This document shows positions 23,681 through 35,250 of a stretch of 60,000 nucleotides of DNA, piece by piece. The number at the start of each line of letters is the position of its first letter. Positions within the stretch are counted from its first letter, which is position 1. The translations under genes were made by a program, and so were the position numbers. Source of the stretch: Apostichopus japonicus (taxonomy: Eukaryota; Echinodermata; Holothuroidea; Aspidochirotida; Stichopodidae); the NCBI RefSeq assembly GCF_037975245.1, contig NC_092565.1, positions 23,023,499 to 23,083,498 on the forward strand, in the 5' to 3' direction. Under the pieces are notes generated by a model. It was not told the origin of the DNA. It ran no database searches and saw nothing but the letters and a program-made list of their open reading frames with translations.

Positions 23681-25234
23681 GTAAGTACTGTTCATTCATC
23701 ATCTTATCTCTATATATATAGACCATGTACTGAACAGGGTAGCATTAACAATCTGTGTCAACTTACCAGCATAATTCTATGTACAGTAACTCTCAGTCCC
23801 TGGGTTTCCCATAGACAAACCTGTGTATTTTACAGTTGCTTGGGAATGAATGCTGGGTGGGGTGTGTTGTCACTTGTTTGTGAACTGACTGTGTAAAAAT
23901 CTCAAAACCCATTGAAATTTATAAATCACAATTTACAAAAGAGTAAGGATAGGTTTTGTTATAAATGATGGTGTCTTAACTTGGCATCATGCCAGTCATG
24001 ATATTTTTGCACTGTTGAGGTCGGAGTGTATTTATAGGTGGTCACAGTCAGGGAGTGATCATATTCCCAACTGTACTATACATATCAATATAAAAATTAC
24101 CAGTCTGTGTGTTAGTACTGTAGTGGGGGGAGGGGAGGAGGTGAAACTTGTTGTCCTAGCTAGGTGATACCACTTTGAATTATTTTACAATCAACAAACA
24201 CAGCAAAACCCATTGGTGCTTTACATTTTGTTAACATGAACAATCTATGCTGGACAGAGTTGCTTTTCCCTGTCCTAGAGAATTGAAAGTTTTTACTTTA
24301 TTTTCTTATGAATGCATATATCTAGCTTAGGGCCCCTGACACTGGGGGAGGGGAGGGGAGGGGGAGGAGATGGATGGTTGCCCAATAATTTACACAGATC
24401 TTTGGTGATTTTCATGCAAGCATTGTACCATCATATGTGACAAGCTCACCACACGTGAAGATTTGTCTGACTCCTGGCCAACCCTCCCCCCCACCCCTCT
24501 CGCAAATTACAAACCTTTGAGCTGAGGTCCATGTCAAGTCCCATAGGTTCGTGTGACTATGGGTATCAATACTTAGGAAGTTAGGATGTTAGGAGTTGAT
24601 GGTAGGACATGGGATTTTTCTACTGGAAGGTGGGGGAGGGGGGGAGGGAGAGAGAGAGGAGGGGGCTTTGGAACAAGGGAGAACAGGAGGGGATGGTGAT
24701 AAATTTATATGTTCCTACAGCCCTACTGTATATCCATCCATGTAAGTTTGATAATATCAAGCCCTGTTCTGAACTTCCCAAACATTTTCATAGCTACAAC
24801 AAGTTTATGAAAGCCTGTGGTAATTGAGTCCTTTGCCTTGCATTGATGTTGTCAAAATTTCCCTTTAACTGTGTGGCAAAGGTTATTCCATCTAAGCACC
24901 ATAATCCTAAGTTTATTTGAGTATTAGTTTAATGTCAACATCTTTGCAAGGTTTAATTGTGCAATAAATTATGTAAACTTTGTAGTTGTTTAGTCCAAGG
25001 GTATACAAGGTTTGGTCATGTTGGGTCTAGTTTCTCTAGGGTTCTATCTTCCTGTCATTGGTAGCTCCTGACACTAGCTTTGTGATATTGACAAGAATGT
25101 TGTCATCTTATCTACTGCCTCCATCAAATATAAATGTTTGCCTAATTTGTTATGAGTGTGTAAAAAGAGCAAAATGCAGAACTAATTTATAAAGAACCTA
25201 TACTTTGGGAAAGTAGTAGCCGCGACTGGCTGAT

Positions 25235-25870
25235 TTGTACAACTACTACACTCCTTTTTGACTTGTTTCTACTCTATGCCTGTCTCCTATGAATATGCAC
25301 TACGATTAACCTAGCCTACAAACTGTTAACATTGATGCACTGCATGTACCTCCAATGTCCCGCCCTCTGGATCACTGTCCTTTTTCATGAAAAAGGTAAT
25401 GTACTTTTGCACAATTTGACCTTCTTTCAGCTGAAAAGTACCTTAAAAGTTAACTTTATGATCTGATAATTTGAAGGTATTTCAAAGAGTTGCAATGTAT
25501 AACATCTACAGTACAATGATCCCAATTGAATTGAAAATCATGCACCTGCCCTACGTCAAGAACCGTGGTTGGTTCGTGATGACTGAAACAACACCAAGTG
25601 AACTTGGTTAGTGAGCTGAGAGTAATGCATTTATGTGTATGATTTTCAATATTTCATCTCCCAGACTAGTGACATTCGTTACCTCATGCTTCTCTTATCT
25701 GCCTCGACATACATCTGCACTATAATGTATACCTAGTAGCTGACAACAATTGGTAATACCGTACATTTATATTGACTTTGCTCCTCGCTTACCTATCTCC
25801 TCACAGCCTTAGCACCACTGCTCTCTCCCTGTTGATCCCTTCAGATATGGACCTTACCCTCTTCCTTCCA
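25235..25870 (+). repeat. Dispersed repeat family B, two diverged copies
   Basis: Two segments (about 25235-25400 and 25650-25870) share a pyrimidine-rich start with CTGYCTC, a middle of ATACATYYGCACT type followed by CTGATAACA- or CTGACAACA-like words, and a CCCT-rich end. A third copy is at 27530-27690. No ORF or terminal repeat is seen. Confidence 0.4.
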
Positions 25871-26230
25871 GATCCACCCGGTCTGTGTAAAATGTGTTTT
25901 GTAAATATGCAAACCAAGTTCCTGGGGTAGGCATATATGCAAAAAAGAAAGGTAGAAATATTTCCAAATTTATACCTTTACTTCATTATTTCAAATGAAA
26001 CTTGACCAATTTATTAACCAAGCTAATGAACTACATATAACGATAGGAAGTTTTTCAAAAATAACGTGAAAAGAAGAAAATTATTTAATAAAAAAAGAAA
26101 AAAAAAAGAAGAAGATGCTTTAAGTGACATTGAGTTTGGTATTACCAAAGATTTTGACAAATTCTATTCAAAATGAAAAGCAATAATTCACAACTCATGA
26201 TTTTTTTTCTCATGTGTAACATGTGTATAG

Positions 26231-26430
26231 TCTTCTCCAGTTTCACCTCTGAAGCGCTGCTCCTTGTTTGATCAGTTGCTCAAAACAAAGACCCCGGAAG
26301 CTTTCGACAGCCATTTACCCCGTAGGAGGAGAAAAAGTGCGAATGACGATTCGAGTACTTCCTCTCAAAGTTTCTTGACATCCTTTTTTCTTCACTCTCT
26401 GGGGTGTCGTCTTATACCCGAGAGAAGCAG
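26231..26430 (+). CDS. Candidate exon of an unidentified plus-strand gene (basic, Ser-rich)
   Basis: After an acceptor at the end of a T-rich tract (ATGTGTATAG), a phase-0 frame encodes 66 residues starting SSPVSPLKRCSLFDQLLK. It includes the basic run PRRRRKS, a plausible nuclear localisation signal, followed by an acidic/Ser patch. It is placed to end at CAG before GTCTCA (26431), in phase 2, which joins in frame to the 28603 exon. That donor is weak (C at +3). If it is not used, the frame stops at 26450 and this would be a terminal exon. SPVSP looks like a proline-directed phosphorylation site. Family not recognised. Confidence 0.45.
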
Positions 26431-26695
26431 GTCTCATTCTCTGCACGTGTGAAAGGGAACACAGAAAGAATATTACAGCATTCAGTGCAAAGTAGACCGT
26501 AGACTATATGATGTAGAATTAATGTACAGCAAAACCATGAAAGTAGAGTACCTGGCTGAAACTCAATATCTTCATGTGGGAGAAAAAGAAGAATTTTGAA
26601 AGAAGTTTTGGTCTGCATGTTATAAAATTTTAATTAGTAAGTGGTGCAACACTACTGTAGCGGGAAAGTGCCTTCATACAATGTTTGACTAGTGA

Positions 26696-27070
26696 GGTCA
26701 GCTGGCCTCATAATTTGGTCTATTTACTGGCTAAATGCGAGTTGGTAGATGCCCAGTGTATTTTGCTATTTTGACAGTAGTTCTAGACAAAGGCACTGGC
26801 AATTTCCTGCCAGCAGATATTACAGATTTAAACACATCATTATTGGGTTAACAGAACTTGTCAGTCAAAGAATATGTTCATAAATAATGTAAGGCGTATA
26901 TTACTGATTATTAGAGCAAATGTTGAGCTGCTCTCGAAAGCCTCTTCCTGAGAAACTGATGTAATTGTAGTTCGGGAAAATGTCTGTGAGAATTTGATTT
27001 TAGCCAGTAGACTTTTTAACCATTATTTGGCATCATTTACTGGAAGTGGCTAAAATTATGAAATCTATAG
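26696..27070 (+). repeat. Dispersed repeat family A, copy 2
   Basis: The partner of 21233-21592; see that entry for shared blocks. It lies between the candidate exons at 26231 and 28603, so it would be intronic. Confidence 0.65.
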
Positions 27071-27529
27071 GGCCTTGAGATGATGGAGTGAGATGCGGAT
27101 GGAAGGATTAGATACGAGGGATGAGAGGAAAGGGGATGGGGGGGGGGGAGAGAGAGTGGTTCAGTTGAGTAGTTTGCTATTGCCGTGAAGGACCTTGATA
27201 GATTCAGATAGCATAAGTGATGTTTAAAATTAATCAGGAGAGATTACAAGGGCTATAAAAATCTATGTTGAAAGTGTCAACTAATTGCAGGCAGTAGCCT
27301 ACCACACCTGCTGACTCAGTAATGAGTGTTATACCCAAAACAAGATCAATAAGATCAAGCTTAAAGTTTATCAAGACGAGAACATGGATTAGAAATGATT
27401 AGCAATGATTGATTGCATTCACTATGGCAAATTTTCTTGCTCAGAAGCTTCATTATAATAATTGCTATGACCACATGTGAATTAAGCACACGGAATAATT
27501 TCAGGGATTAGACTTATTTGTTTTTCATT

Positions 27530-27690
27530 AGTGGTTAATTTACTTCACTCCTCTCTTATCTGTCTCCTATACATTCGCACTCTGATTTATCGTAGCGTAT
27601 CAACTGATAACATTATTGCACCGTGCCCCCCGATGACCCTCTCTAAGGTCACTGCCCCTCTTCCCTCTTCTCTTCAGAAGCCTTATACGT
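27530..27690 (+). repeat. Dispersed repeat family B, third copy
   Basis: It shares the CTCTTATCTGTCTCCTATAC start and the CAACTGATAACATT middle with the copies at 25235 and 25650. The open frame running through it is not considered real. Confidence 0.4.
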
Positions 27691-28602
27691 GTGGCTTGAA
27701 TTTTTTTATCAATTCCAATCTTGGTATTACATATGTACATTACTTTGTGGATTTTTGAAACCAGAGAGAAGTTCACTTAACCTCGTTTCATCTGCTCTAA
27801 ATTACTATAAAACTAGAATCCTTAAAATTTCCTGTGTATTTGAAAGTGTTTTTCTTCCTTTAAGGATTGTCCATGTTAGTATTGTACTTCTACCTGTTGT
27901 GGGAAAGCATGTTATACTCAGCATTATCATACTTAATTCGGCAGGTGGAAGCAATCGCCATAGCTAGAAGGGCTGACCAGTTTTGTTTTGGTATCCAATC
28001 AGAGAGCTGTACGTGATCTAGATCTCATTTCCAGCTTCAGTCAGGCCTCAAGTTTACAATAAGGGGTTGTTAACTGTATGTACAACATAACATGGCCCAG
28101 TGATACATTAGGAATGGAATTATTTTAATTTTTTGGTTTATACAATACATTTAAATTTGCAAAAATTAAACCGTGATAAATTCATTTGTTAAAGTCATAA
28201 GCTCTCTGTTGTGGTGAGGTGTATGAGAAAGAAAATGCCAAATTGCAACTTGTCAGGTTGTCAACCCTTGACCCTTGACCTCACACCACTATTAAGAAGC
28301 TATATATGGTACTAGAGTGCTTTATAACCTGTTGAATTAAAAAACATCGTCATTACTGTTGAATACTGTATGGTTACAGTTTAAATTTTATAGTGCTACT
28401 CTTTAAAATATGCTCTGGTTTCTGTTTAATTAATCCGTAAACAGCTGTTCTTTTCATCGTACAGTGAAGTACACATACATGTAGAGTACATGTCTTGACA
28501 TGTTTTCTCAAATGTTTTTTCAATCTGTAATGCCAAAATCAACTTTGTGTGTTAATTGATATCTATTTTTGTGTTGGTACCGGATTCTGTGGTTTTCAAC
28601 AG

Positions 28603-28640
28603 GAAAGACATTACTCAGCTTTTTGGAGGAAGCCAGTCAG
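28603..28640 (+). CDS. Candidate small exon of an unidentified plus-strand gene
   Basis: 38 bases between a good acceptor (TGTGGTTTTCAACAG) and donor (CAGTCAG then GTGAAT). Read as KDITQLFGGSQS it needs two bases before and leaves one base over. That matches both the proposed end of the 26231 exon and the start of the 30148 exon, where the split codon becomes GCA (Ala). The phase match on both sides is the main support. Confidence 0.42.
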
Positions 28641-29387
28641 GTGAATTTGAACCTGTTTGTTACATGTAAGGGTTTGGCATTGATTTCAATCAACTTTGTC
28701 TGTAGCATTCTAGCAGTTTATATTAAGATTGAAAGAAATTGTCTTGCCAGAATGCCGTCAAAGTCAGTTTAAATTTGATCTCAAATTTCTGAAGATACTT
28801 TGATATATTTGTATTTGCATATCATTATCCAAATTTGCTTAGGCATATGATTTCCTATTAGTGTAAGTGAAACTATTCAATTGTCCAGCAGATGCAACTC
28901 CACCTTATAATCAATTCGATATTGTAACATGGTAACTCATGGCTAGAAAATGAAACCAATTTCTTCAGGTTGGCATTAATTGTTCCGCAGTGTAATAATT
29001 AAACATGTAGATGCCAGTGCAAGCTTAAGTGAGTGAAGTCATATTAAGTATTTTTATTTGTACTTTTAGCTACTGTATAGGGAAATTCTTTATTAACCTT
29101 GTTCTTATGCTGACTTACTAAATACCTCAAGAGTACTTGTGGGACCCTTACTGTGCTAGTGACAGTTATGACCACAATATTCATAAATAAATCCAAAGAG
29201 ATAATATGGTTAGAAAATGAAATAGCATTTGCAGTAAAAAGTTTTCACTTGGAAGTGATGAAATTTCTTCAAATGAGCCTGTGAGAAGGTGAAATGATCC
29301 ATGCTAAATTAGTAAGTCCTGCATCTCCTCAATCCAGTGGTAACCAAGTTGAACATCATTCAAATCCCTCCTACCTCCATTCTGCTC

Positions 29388-29410
29388 ACCCCCCCCCCCC
29401 CCCCCCCCCA
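29388..29410 (+). repeat. Long C homopolymer (about 21 bases)
   Basis: This is the longest of many C or G runs in the window. Others lie near 11213, 15151, 22561, 27138, 29797, 36509, 39498, 43447, 50863 and 58670. Confidence 0.8.
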
Positions 29411-30147
29411 ATACCATCTCATTTTAACCCAAAGCTTTAGGGATGGAATTGCTAACCATATTCAATTTTAAATGAAGAATATCTTTATTTGCATTGTTGT
29501 GTACTGTTTTTGCAGTAAACTTTTGATGTGTCTTTCATTACATTCACAATGTTTTTTGTTATAATCTAATGCACTTACTTTAAAAATCTTCATTGATTAC
29601 TTTTTGAGGAGTATGTGATGTTGCAAGCATTAATACACACATGATACACATGATCAAATATACTGCATTATCACACAAAACTTGAATCCTGAAGTTTCAG
29701 TGACCGCACATACTACCTACATGTGCATGGGAGTGCATAAACTTGGCTCCATATTGCTCAGTATTTCTTGACACAGGATGAATCCCATTCCCTCCCCCCC
29801 CCCCTCCCGATATCTGTGGCATTTCCAGGATCCCACATGTCTAATTAATATTGCATGGTCTGTGCTCTTGTAAATTACATTAAAACCAGGGAGGCAACCT
29901 TTGGTTTTGATGGATAATGATGACGTTGATGATGAAATTATTATTATAATTACTTAGCTGTGTATATGATAACCTTGAGAATGGCTAGTGTCATGTGTAG
30001 CCACCGGGAATAGAAAAAAAAAAGAAAGATTTGAGGTCACTGCATCTGTTTGATTAGATTGACCTGATTTTTCACTCTCTCAGTGAATGCTTCAAAAATA
30101 TTGATTTTAAATTTGTATTATAATTGGAGATGTTTCTCTATTAACAG

Positions 30148-30251
30148 CACACCATTGCATGTCAATTGGTGATGAGCCTGCATATCTCTACTACCTGCAA
30201 GCTATAGGTTACAATCCCGACTACGTAGATGTACGGTTCCGTTTGCAATAA
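30148..30251 (+). CDS. Candidate terminal exon of an unidentified plus-strand gene
   Basis: It follows a strong acceptor (TGTTTCTCTATTAACAG). The open frame encodes 33 residues ending in a TAA at 30249-30251, including DEPAYLYYLQAIGYNPDY and a final VDVRFRLQ. The peptide looks like a conserved, folded C-terminus. Its phase agrees with the 28603-28640 exon. I could not name the family. A later AATAAA around 31434 could serve as poly(A) signal. Confidence 0.45.
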
Positions 30252-30540
30252 TCTTGACTTTAAAGCAGCTTACCTGTGTTTTGCATTGCAATAGGACGAT
30301 GCTGCTGTGCGCCTTTATCTGGCCAGATTTATGATTTTACGACTGTTTTATTCATGAACTCTATCGGTCAAATTATTCAGGTCTTTTCCAAATTAAAGAA
30401 TATTGATTTTTAAGTTATTGACAGGTATGCAGTTAGCTTTTTGTCAAGTTTTTTTAACCTATTACTTTTGTTTTAAAGTTTATATATAAATTACATGTTC
30501 AAGATTAGTATTTTTTCTCATTTTCAATTCAGAAATTTCT

Positions 30541-30845
30541 CATGAAAGGATGAATAACAACCCATGAAATTACGACTTGACATCTTGCTTTAAGCTTTAA
30601 GCATGATAGGAGGAATAACAACCCATGAAATTACAACTTTCCATCTTGCTTTAAGCTTTAAGCATGATAGGAGGAATAACAACCCATGAAATTACAACTT
30701 TCCATCTTGCTTTAAGCTTTAAGCATGATAGGAGGAATAACAACCCATGAAATTACAACTTTCCATCTTGCTTTAAGCTTTAAGCATGATAGGAGGAATA
30801 ACAATCCATGAAATTACAACTTGCCATCATGCTTTAAGCTTTAAG
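30541..30845 (+). repeat. 61-bp tandem repeat, about 5 copies
   Basis: The period is exactly 61 bases from 30601 onward (GCATGATAGGAGGAATAACA begins each unit and TTGCTTTAAGCTTTAA ends it). The three central copies are nearly identical; the first (from 30541) and last are diverged, the usual picture for a minisatellite growing from the middle. It sits about 290 bases after the stop codon of the candidate gene. No coding frame is implied. Confidence 0.92.
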
Positions 30846-31079
30846 TGGTAACATTCGTGGCATGTGTGAGTCACACCTTCACACCTTTGGAAAACAGGCA
30901 GATTGAAGGAAATTGATCAAGATTATGTTATCAAGTTGTATAATTACAATTTGGGATAAGTCATTTGAAATTGAGATTTTAATTATTTATCTAGGGTGTA
31001 TTTAACCAGGGAGTTGTATATAGCAACTCCCTGATTTATGCAGATAGTAACTGTACAATGTGGTACAGTATGGATGTAC

Positions 31080-31200
31080 AGTATGACTGTATACATATAT
31101 ATTGTATGTATGTAGTGTGCATGCATGCGCGCTTGCTTGCTTGCATGTGTGTATGTATGTATGCGTGTATGTGTGAGCGTGCGTGCGTGTATGTAAGTAT
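31080..31200 (+). repeat. TGTATG / TGCG microsatellite
   Basis: A compound simple repeat of GTATG, TGCTTGCT, GTATGTATG and GTGCGTGCG words. Open frames on both strands are low-complexity artefacts. Confidence 0.75.
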
Positions 31201-31793
31201 TTTCCATCTTTTTTTTTATTATAAAGTTCTTAAAACATTGAGACACTACAGTTGAGATTTGACCACTCAAAGTACATTTACATGATCAATGCATGTCAAG
31301 CATCCTCCTGTTGGTCGACAGTTTTATAACAATTCACTTAATTATTGAGTACTGTAATTGACTAATATAGTAAGATCTATTGAAAAATTGAGCTAGACTT
31401 TTGCACCAAATGAATGCTAATGATCGGGAAAGCAATAAATAATTCATGCATTCGTTTCTCAACCTTTCTTCACCCTGGCAAATTGTGAAATTTCAGTACC
31501 GAGAAGCTCATTGAAAAATTTATCATGTTCGACTCATGCTGCATGAGTTGGTCAAGGCAAACATCCCATAATCCATCAGCGCTTTTATATAATTGCTTCA
31601 TGATTCATATTTCATAGTTATAGTAATGTACAGTGCTGTATGTGTCACTTTAAATAATTACTGGAAGAGCTCATCTCAGATATCAAAATGTCCCTGCTGT
31701 TCAGATTTTGTGACGGTCATTAAATATGATTGGGAAAAATTCTGCCAGATATATTTATTACCAGTTGTTATTCTAGCACTGCTTTATAGTAGG

Positions 31794-32090
31794 GATGTAT
31801 TATGTATAGACTGGTATCTCTTTCTGGGTATGTAAATGTATAGACTGGTAGATCTCTTTCTGGGTATGTATATATTATGTATAGAGCAGTGTCTCTCAGA
31901 TCTGGGTATGTATATATATACTACTGTATATGTATAGACAGGTATCTCTTTCTGGGTATGTATTATGTATAGAGCGGTGTCTCTCTCTGGGTATGTGTAC
32001 TGTACATACTATGCATACAGTAGATCTGTGTCTCTTTCTGGGTATGTATATACTATGTATAGAGCGGTGTCTCTTTCTGGGTATGCTCTG
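31794..32090 (+). repeat. Minisatellite with TCTCTTTCTGGGTATG core, about 7 copies
   Basis: Each copy reads roughly ATGTATAGA, then GGT.TCTC, then TTTCTGGGTATG. Spacing between copies is irregular (about 35-70 bases) owing to TATA-rich insertions. Both strands show open frames through the repeat; they are repeat-encoded and not believed to be genes. Confidence 0.8.
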
Positions 32091-32397
32091 GTGCATGAAC
32101 TGCCTGCATTACAATCGACTGCATACATGCAAGAAGGTCTCTGTAATTGGGACGGCATTGATATGTTTTACTGTGGTTTGTTATATTGTTAACAATTGAG
32201 GTTGGCAGCTGAAGGAGAAGCTTCTCTCTCATTTTTGAAAATCGAGATAGAAAGTATGGTTTTCCCCTCTCCCCATCCCTCCTCGTCCCCCCCCCATTCT
32301 AACTACAGTTAAGGGATGAACTCCATGGTATAGCTGGATCCTTTAAGTTCATACTACTGTAACGTGTCTCAGAGGCTGATAAATTTATTGGATATTA

Positions 32398-32712
32398 TTA
32401 GAACACAAGAAACAGCCGTAGTAAAAATGTTACAAGAATAGTTGCTAAAATTGCATACGTAAATCCCTTTTGGGCATCTACAATAATTATATGCTTCAAT
32501 AGGGAAAGGCTCCAAACTGTGCTGGCTTTCTGCCCCACTCCATCCAGGTCTCTCATCAAAACCAGGTTAGTTTTAGAGGTTGACTTTTTTGTAGGTGTGG
32601 AGACATTTACTGACGATGACTTTTGCATAATCATTAAGAAGAAAAAGCACTTTTGCACAAGAACTAATATGGTGAATAACATTTTAGGGAATATTCTGGT
32701 ACCTGTATACAT
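32398..32712 (-). CDS. Possible small membrane protein or terminal exon, unidentified
   Basis: A 104-codon minus frame with codon variety that looks coding. The translation has a hydrophobic stretch near its start (MLFTILVLVQKCFFFLMIMQ), a polar Ser/Thr/Lys middle (STPTKKSTSK), and a C-terminal hydrophobic tail ending LVTFLLRLFLVF, like a tail anchor. A T-rich tract with CAAAAG at about 32630 could be an acceptor, in which case only the middle and tail are coding. No family is recognised, and the opposite strand is also open over part of it. Confidence 0.3.
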   Translation of the reverse strand: MYTGTRIFPKMLFTILVLVQKCFFFLMIMQKSSSVNVSTPTKKSTSKTNLVLMRDLDGVGQKASTVWSLSLLKHIIIVDAQKGFTYAILATILVTFLLRLFLVF

Positions 32713-33914
32713 GTGAATACTTTTTTGGGGATATTCCTCTTCTGAATTTGGAGTAAATATCGTGCTCCTCTGTAATAAAGGTCAGTGCAGCTGCTTTGAC
32801 ATGAAGGCTAAAAGGATGCAACCCAGAATTATTTTCATGTTAAAACAATACTGTTTCAAGCAAATGGTAGTCCTGATGGTTTGTTACGATCTTATCTAGA
32901 TGTCAGTCAAACATGTTTTGTCATGTACAATAGATGGATGATCCAGAAACCTAGAAAAAAATAATTAATTAAAAGTATGTTAACATTTAGGTCAAATGAT
33001 CCCCCTGTGATACCCCAGTAGAAGTGTGGTTGAAAGAGAAATGCTGCCATATATATAAGAGTGACAGGGACTGAGCTGGACCTTGGGGTTACCGCCCCCT
33101 CCAGCACACTTGTTGACTTTTACTTGACCTTTATATTTTTCCTTTTGGCCTGATCGGCTTTACATGCAAGCCAAACAGAGTCTGTGTTTTCAGTTCATGT
33201 CATCACATTTCGGCTATGTTTCCCGTTGGTCCATCAGTTCAATGTCTGATATTTAGTAGGCACTCCAAATGTTGCTTCTCTTTCATTTCTAACACATTTC
33301 ATTCAAGTTGAAAACCAGGTATTATAACAACTGTCAATAAGTACAAGATAGAGATTAGACTTGAGAAGGATGGAATTCATAGTAACCTGAGCAGCTGAGC
33401 TTGTAATTATAAGTGAAGGAGCCAAGCTCATATAAATGTCATTAGTGTCATTGACGGAGAGAATAATTGTGCTGTTAATGGAGTGGAATTACTACCAGGG
33501 TGTGATTTAAAATTAACTCTTTTGCTATCAAATGAATAAAGATTGGATCTTGTAGTTAGTAGGTATTCTCCTAAATAATTGTACAGTAATAACATGATAA
33601 TCATGGTTAATGATTCACTGACACATCAAGAAAATAACACTCTTTCAGAATTTACAAGAGGACACATTTTCTCTAGTAAAACTTCAGCCAACTCATTGAT
33701 TTGATTAATAAACTCCAGTAGCATAAGAATTAGTTGGGGAGGGGGTTGGGGGAGAGTTTTAGGTTAAGGTGACGGTATTTTTGTTGTGGAAATTCCGGGA
33801 CATGATATCAGTGTTGGACCTCCTCGTGTTGACATCAAGGGGTAGTTACCTGCTCTGTGCTTTTTGGTTCCGATGTTTTGGCATCCATCGAAACCTTTAA
33901 GCAGTCAAGTTGTG

Positions 33915-33985
33915 TGCATACATTTGTTGTGCATGTGACACCCTAGTTTGTGCATACATTTGTGTGTGCATGTGACACCCTAGTA
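33915..33985 (+). repeat. Two-copy direct repeat of about 37 bases
   Basis: TGTGCATACATTTGT followed by GTGCATGTGACACCCTAGT occurs twice in succession, directly before the 295-bp array. Confidence 0.8.
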
Positions 33986-33989
33986 GCTT

Positions 33990-35250
33990 GTACACAAAGT
34001 ATCTCAAGAAGGAAAGTCTGCAATTGATTGATGTCATACTTGGTTTAAATGTTGGTCATGGTCAGTAGATGATCCCAGTTGTTTATTGGTAGGGCTATCT
34101 CGCATATTAATGAGTGGGCAGGGCTAAACGTAAAATTCTGAAAATGTCAATATCTTTTCAACTGTGTGTGCAATTTAGTTCATACTTGGTATGGTGATCT
34201 AAGTACAGAGTAAGTAGATGTTTTTTGCAACAACAATTTTACCTCATTAATATTCATGAGTGGATGGGGCTTAATGGAAATCTTCAAAAATAGCTTGTAA
34301 ACAGATATCTCAACAACCACAAGTTGCATCAATGTCATACTTTGTATACAATGGTCATAGTAAGTAGAAGACCCCTATTGTTTTTGGTGGGACTGTCATT
34401 CATATTAATGAGTGGGGCGGGGCTTAACTTAAAATTCTGAAAATGTCAATGAGCTTCAGCCATCTGTCCAATTCAGTTCATACTGGGTCTGGTGATGTAA
34501 CTACAAAGTAAGTAAATGTTCTTTGCAACAACAAGTTTACCTCATTAATATTCATGAGTGGATGGGGATTAATGGGAAATTGTCAAAACCAGCTTGTAAA
34601 CATGATACCACAAGTTGCATCAATGTCATACTTGGTATATATGTTGGTCATGGTCAGTAGTTGATCCCTATTGTTTTTGGTGGGCAATCATGCATATTTA
34701 TGGATGGACTGGGCTTTACGTAAAATTCTGAAAATGTCAGTACCTTTTCAACCGTGTGTCCAGTTTAGTTCATACTGGTTATGGTGATGTAACTACATAG
34801 TAAGAACATGTTCTTTGCAACAACAAGTTTACCCTCACTAATGTTCATGATGGTGGGGCTTTTGGGAAATTGTCAAAAACAGTTTATAAACATGATATCT
34901 CAACAACCACAAGTTGCATCAATGTCATACTTAGCAGGTAGGTGCCCTGTGATGAGTAAGATGTTTTCTGTACCCATGCCAATATATAATAAAATAATAA
35001 AATTGATTCATGCTGGTATGGTGATGTTGATACAAAATAAGCACATTTTTTTGTTTGTGTTATTAATATTTATCAAATTGCAAGATATGGATTTAAACAC
35101 AACACAATAACCAAATTTTCCATGATTTTCATCCGTGACATATTAGGTTTGTCACACTACATTCATACAATCAACCGTGTTGTTTCATGTGTGCATATTA
35201 TGAATATTAATCAGTGAACATAAATTTCTTAATCAGATATCTCTGAAATA
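33990..35250 (+). repeat. Diverged tandem array, period about 295 bp, about 4 copies
   Basis: The landmark CCTCATTAATATTCATGAG occurs at about 34242 and 34540, with a degenerate copy at about 34832. Between landmarks the units share, in order, CAAGTTGCATCAATGTCATA, GGTCAT, a short CATATTAATGAGTGG block, TAAAATTCTGAAAATGTCA and TTTGCAACAACAA. Copies decay toward the right end. The spacing of about 292-298 bases looks like a satellite or an expanded element; no ORF is conserved across units. Confidence 0.85.
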
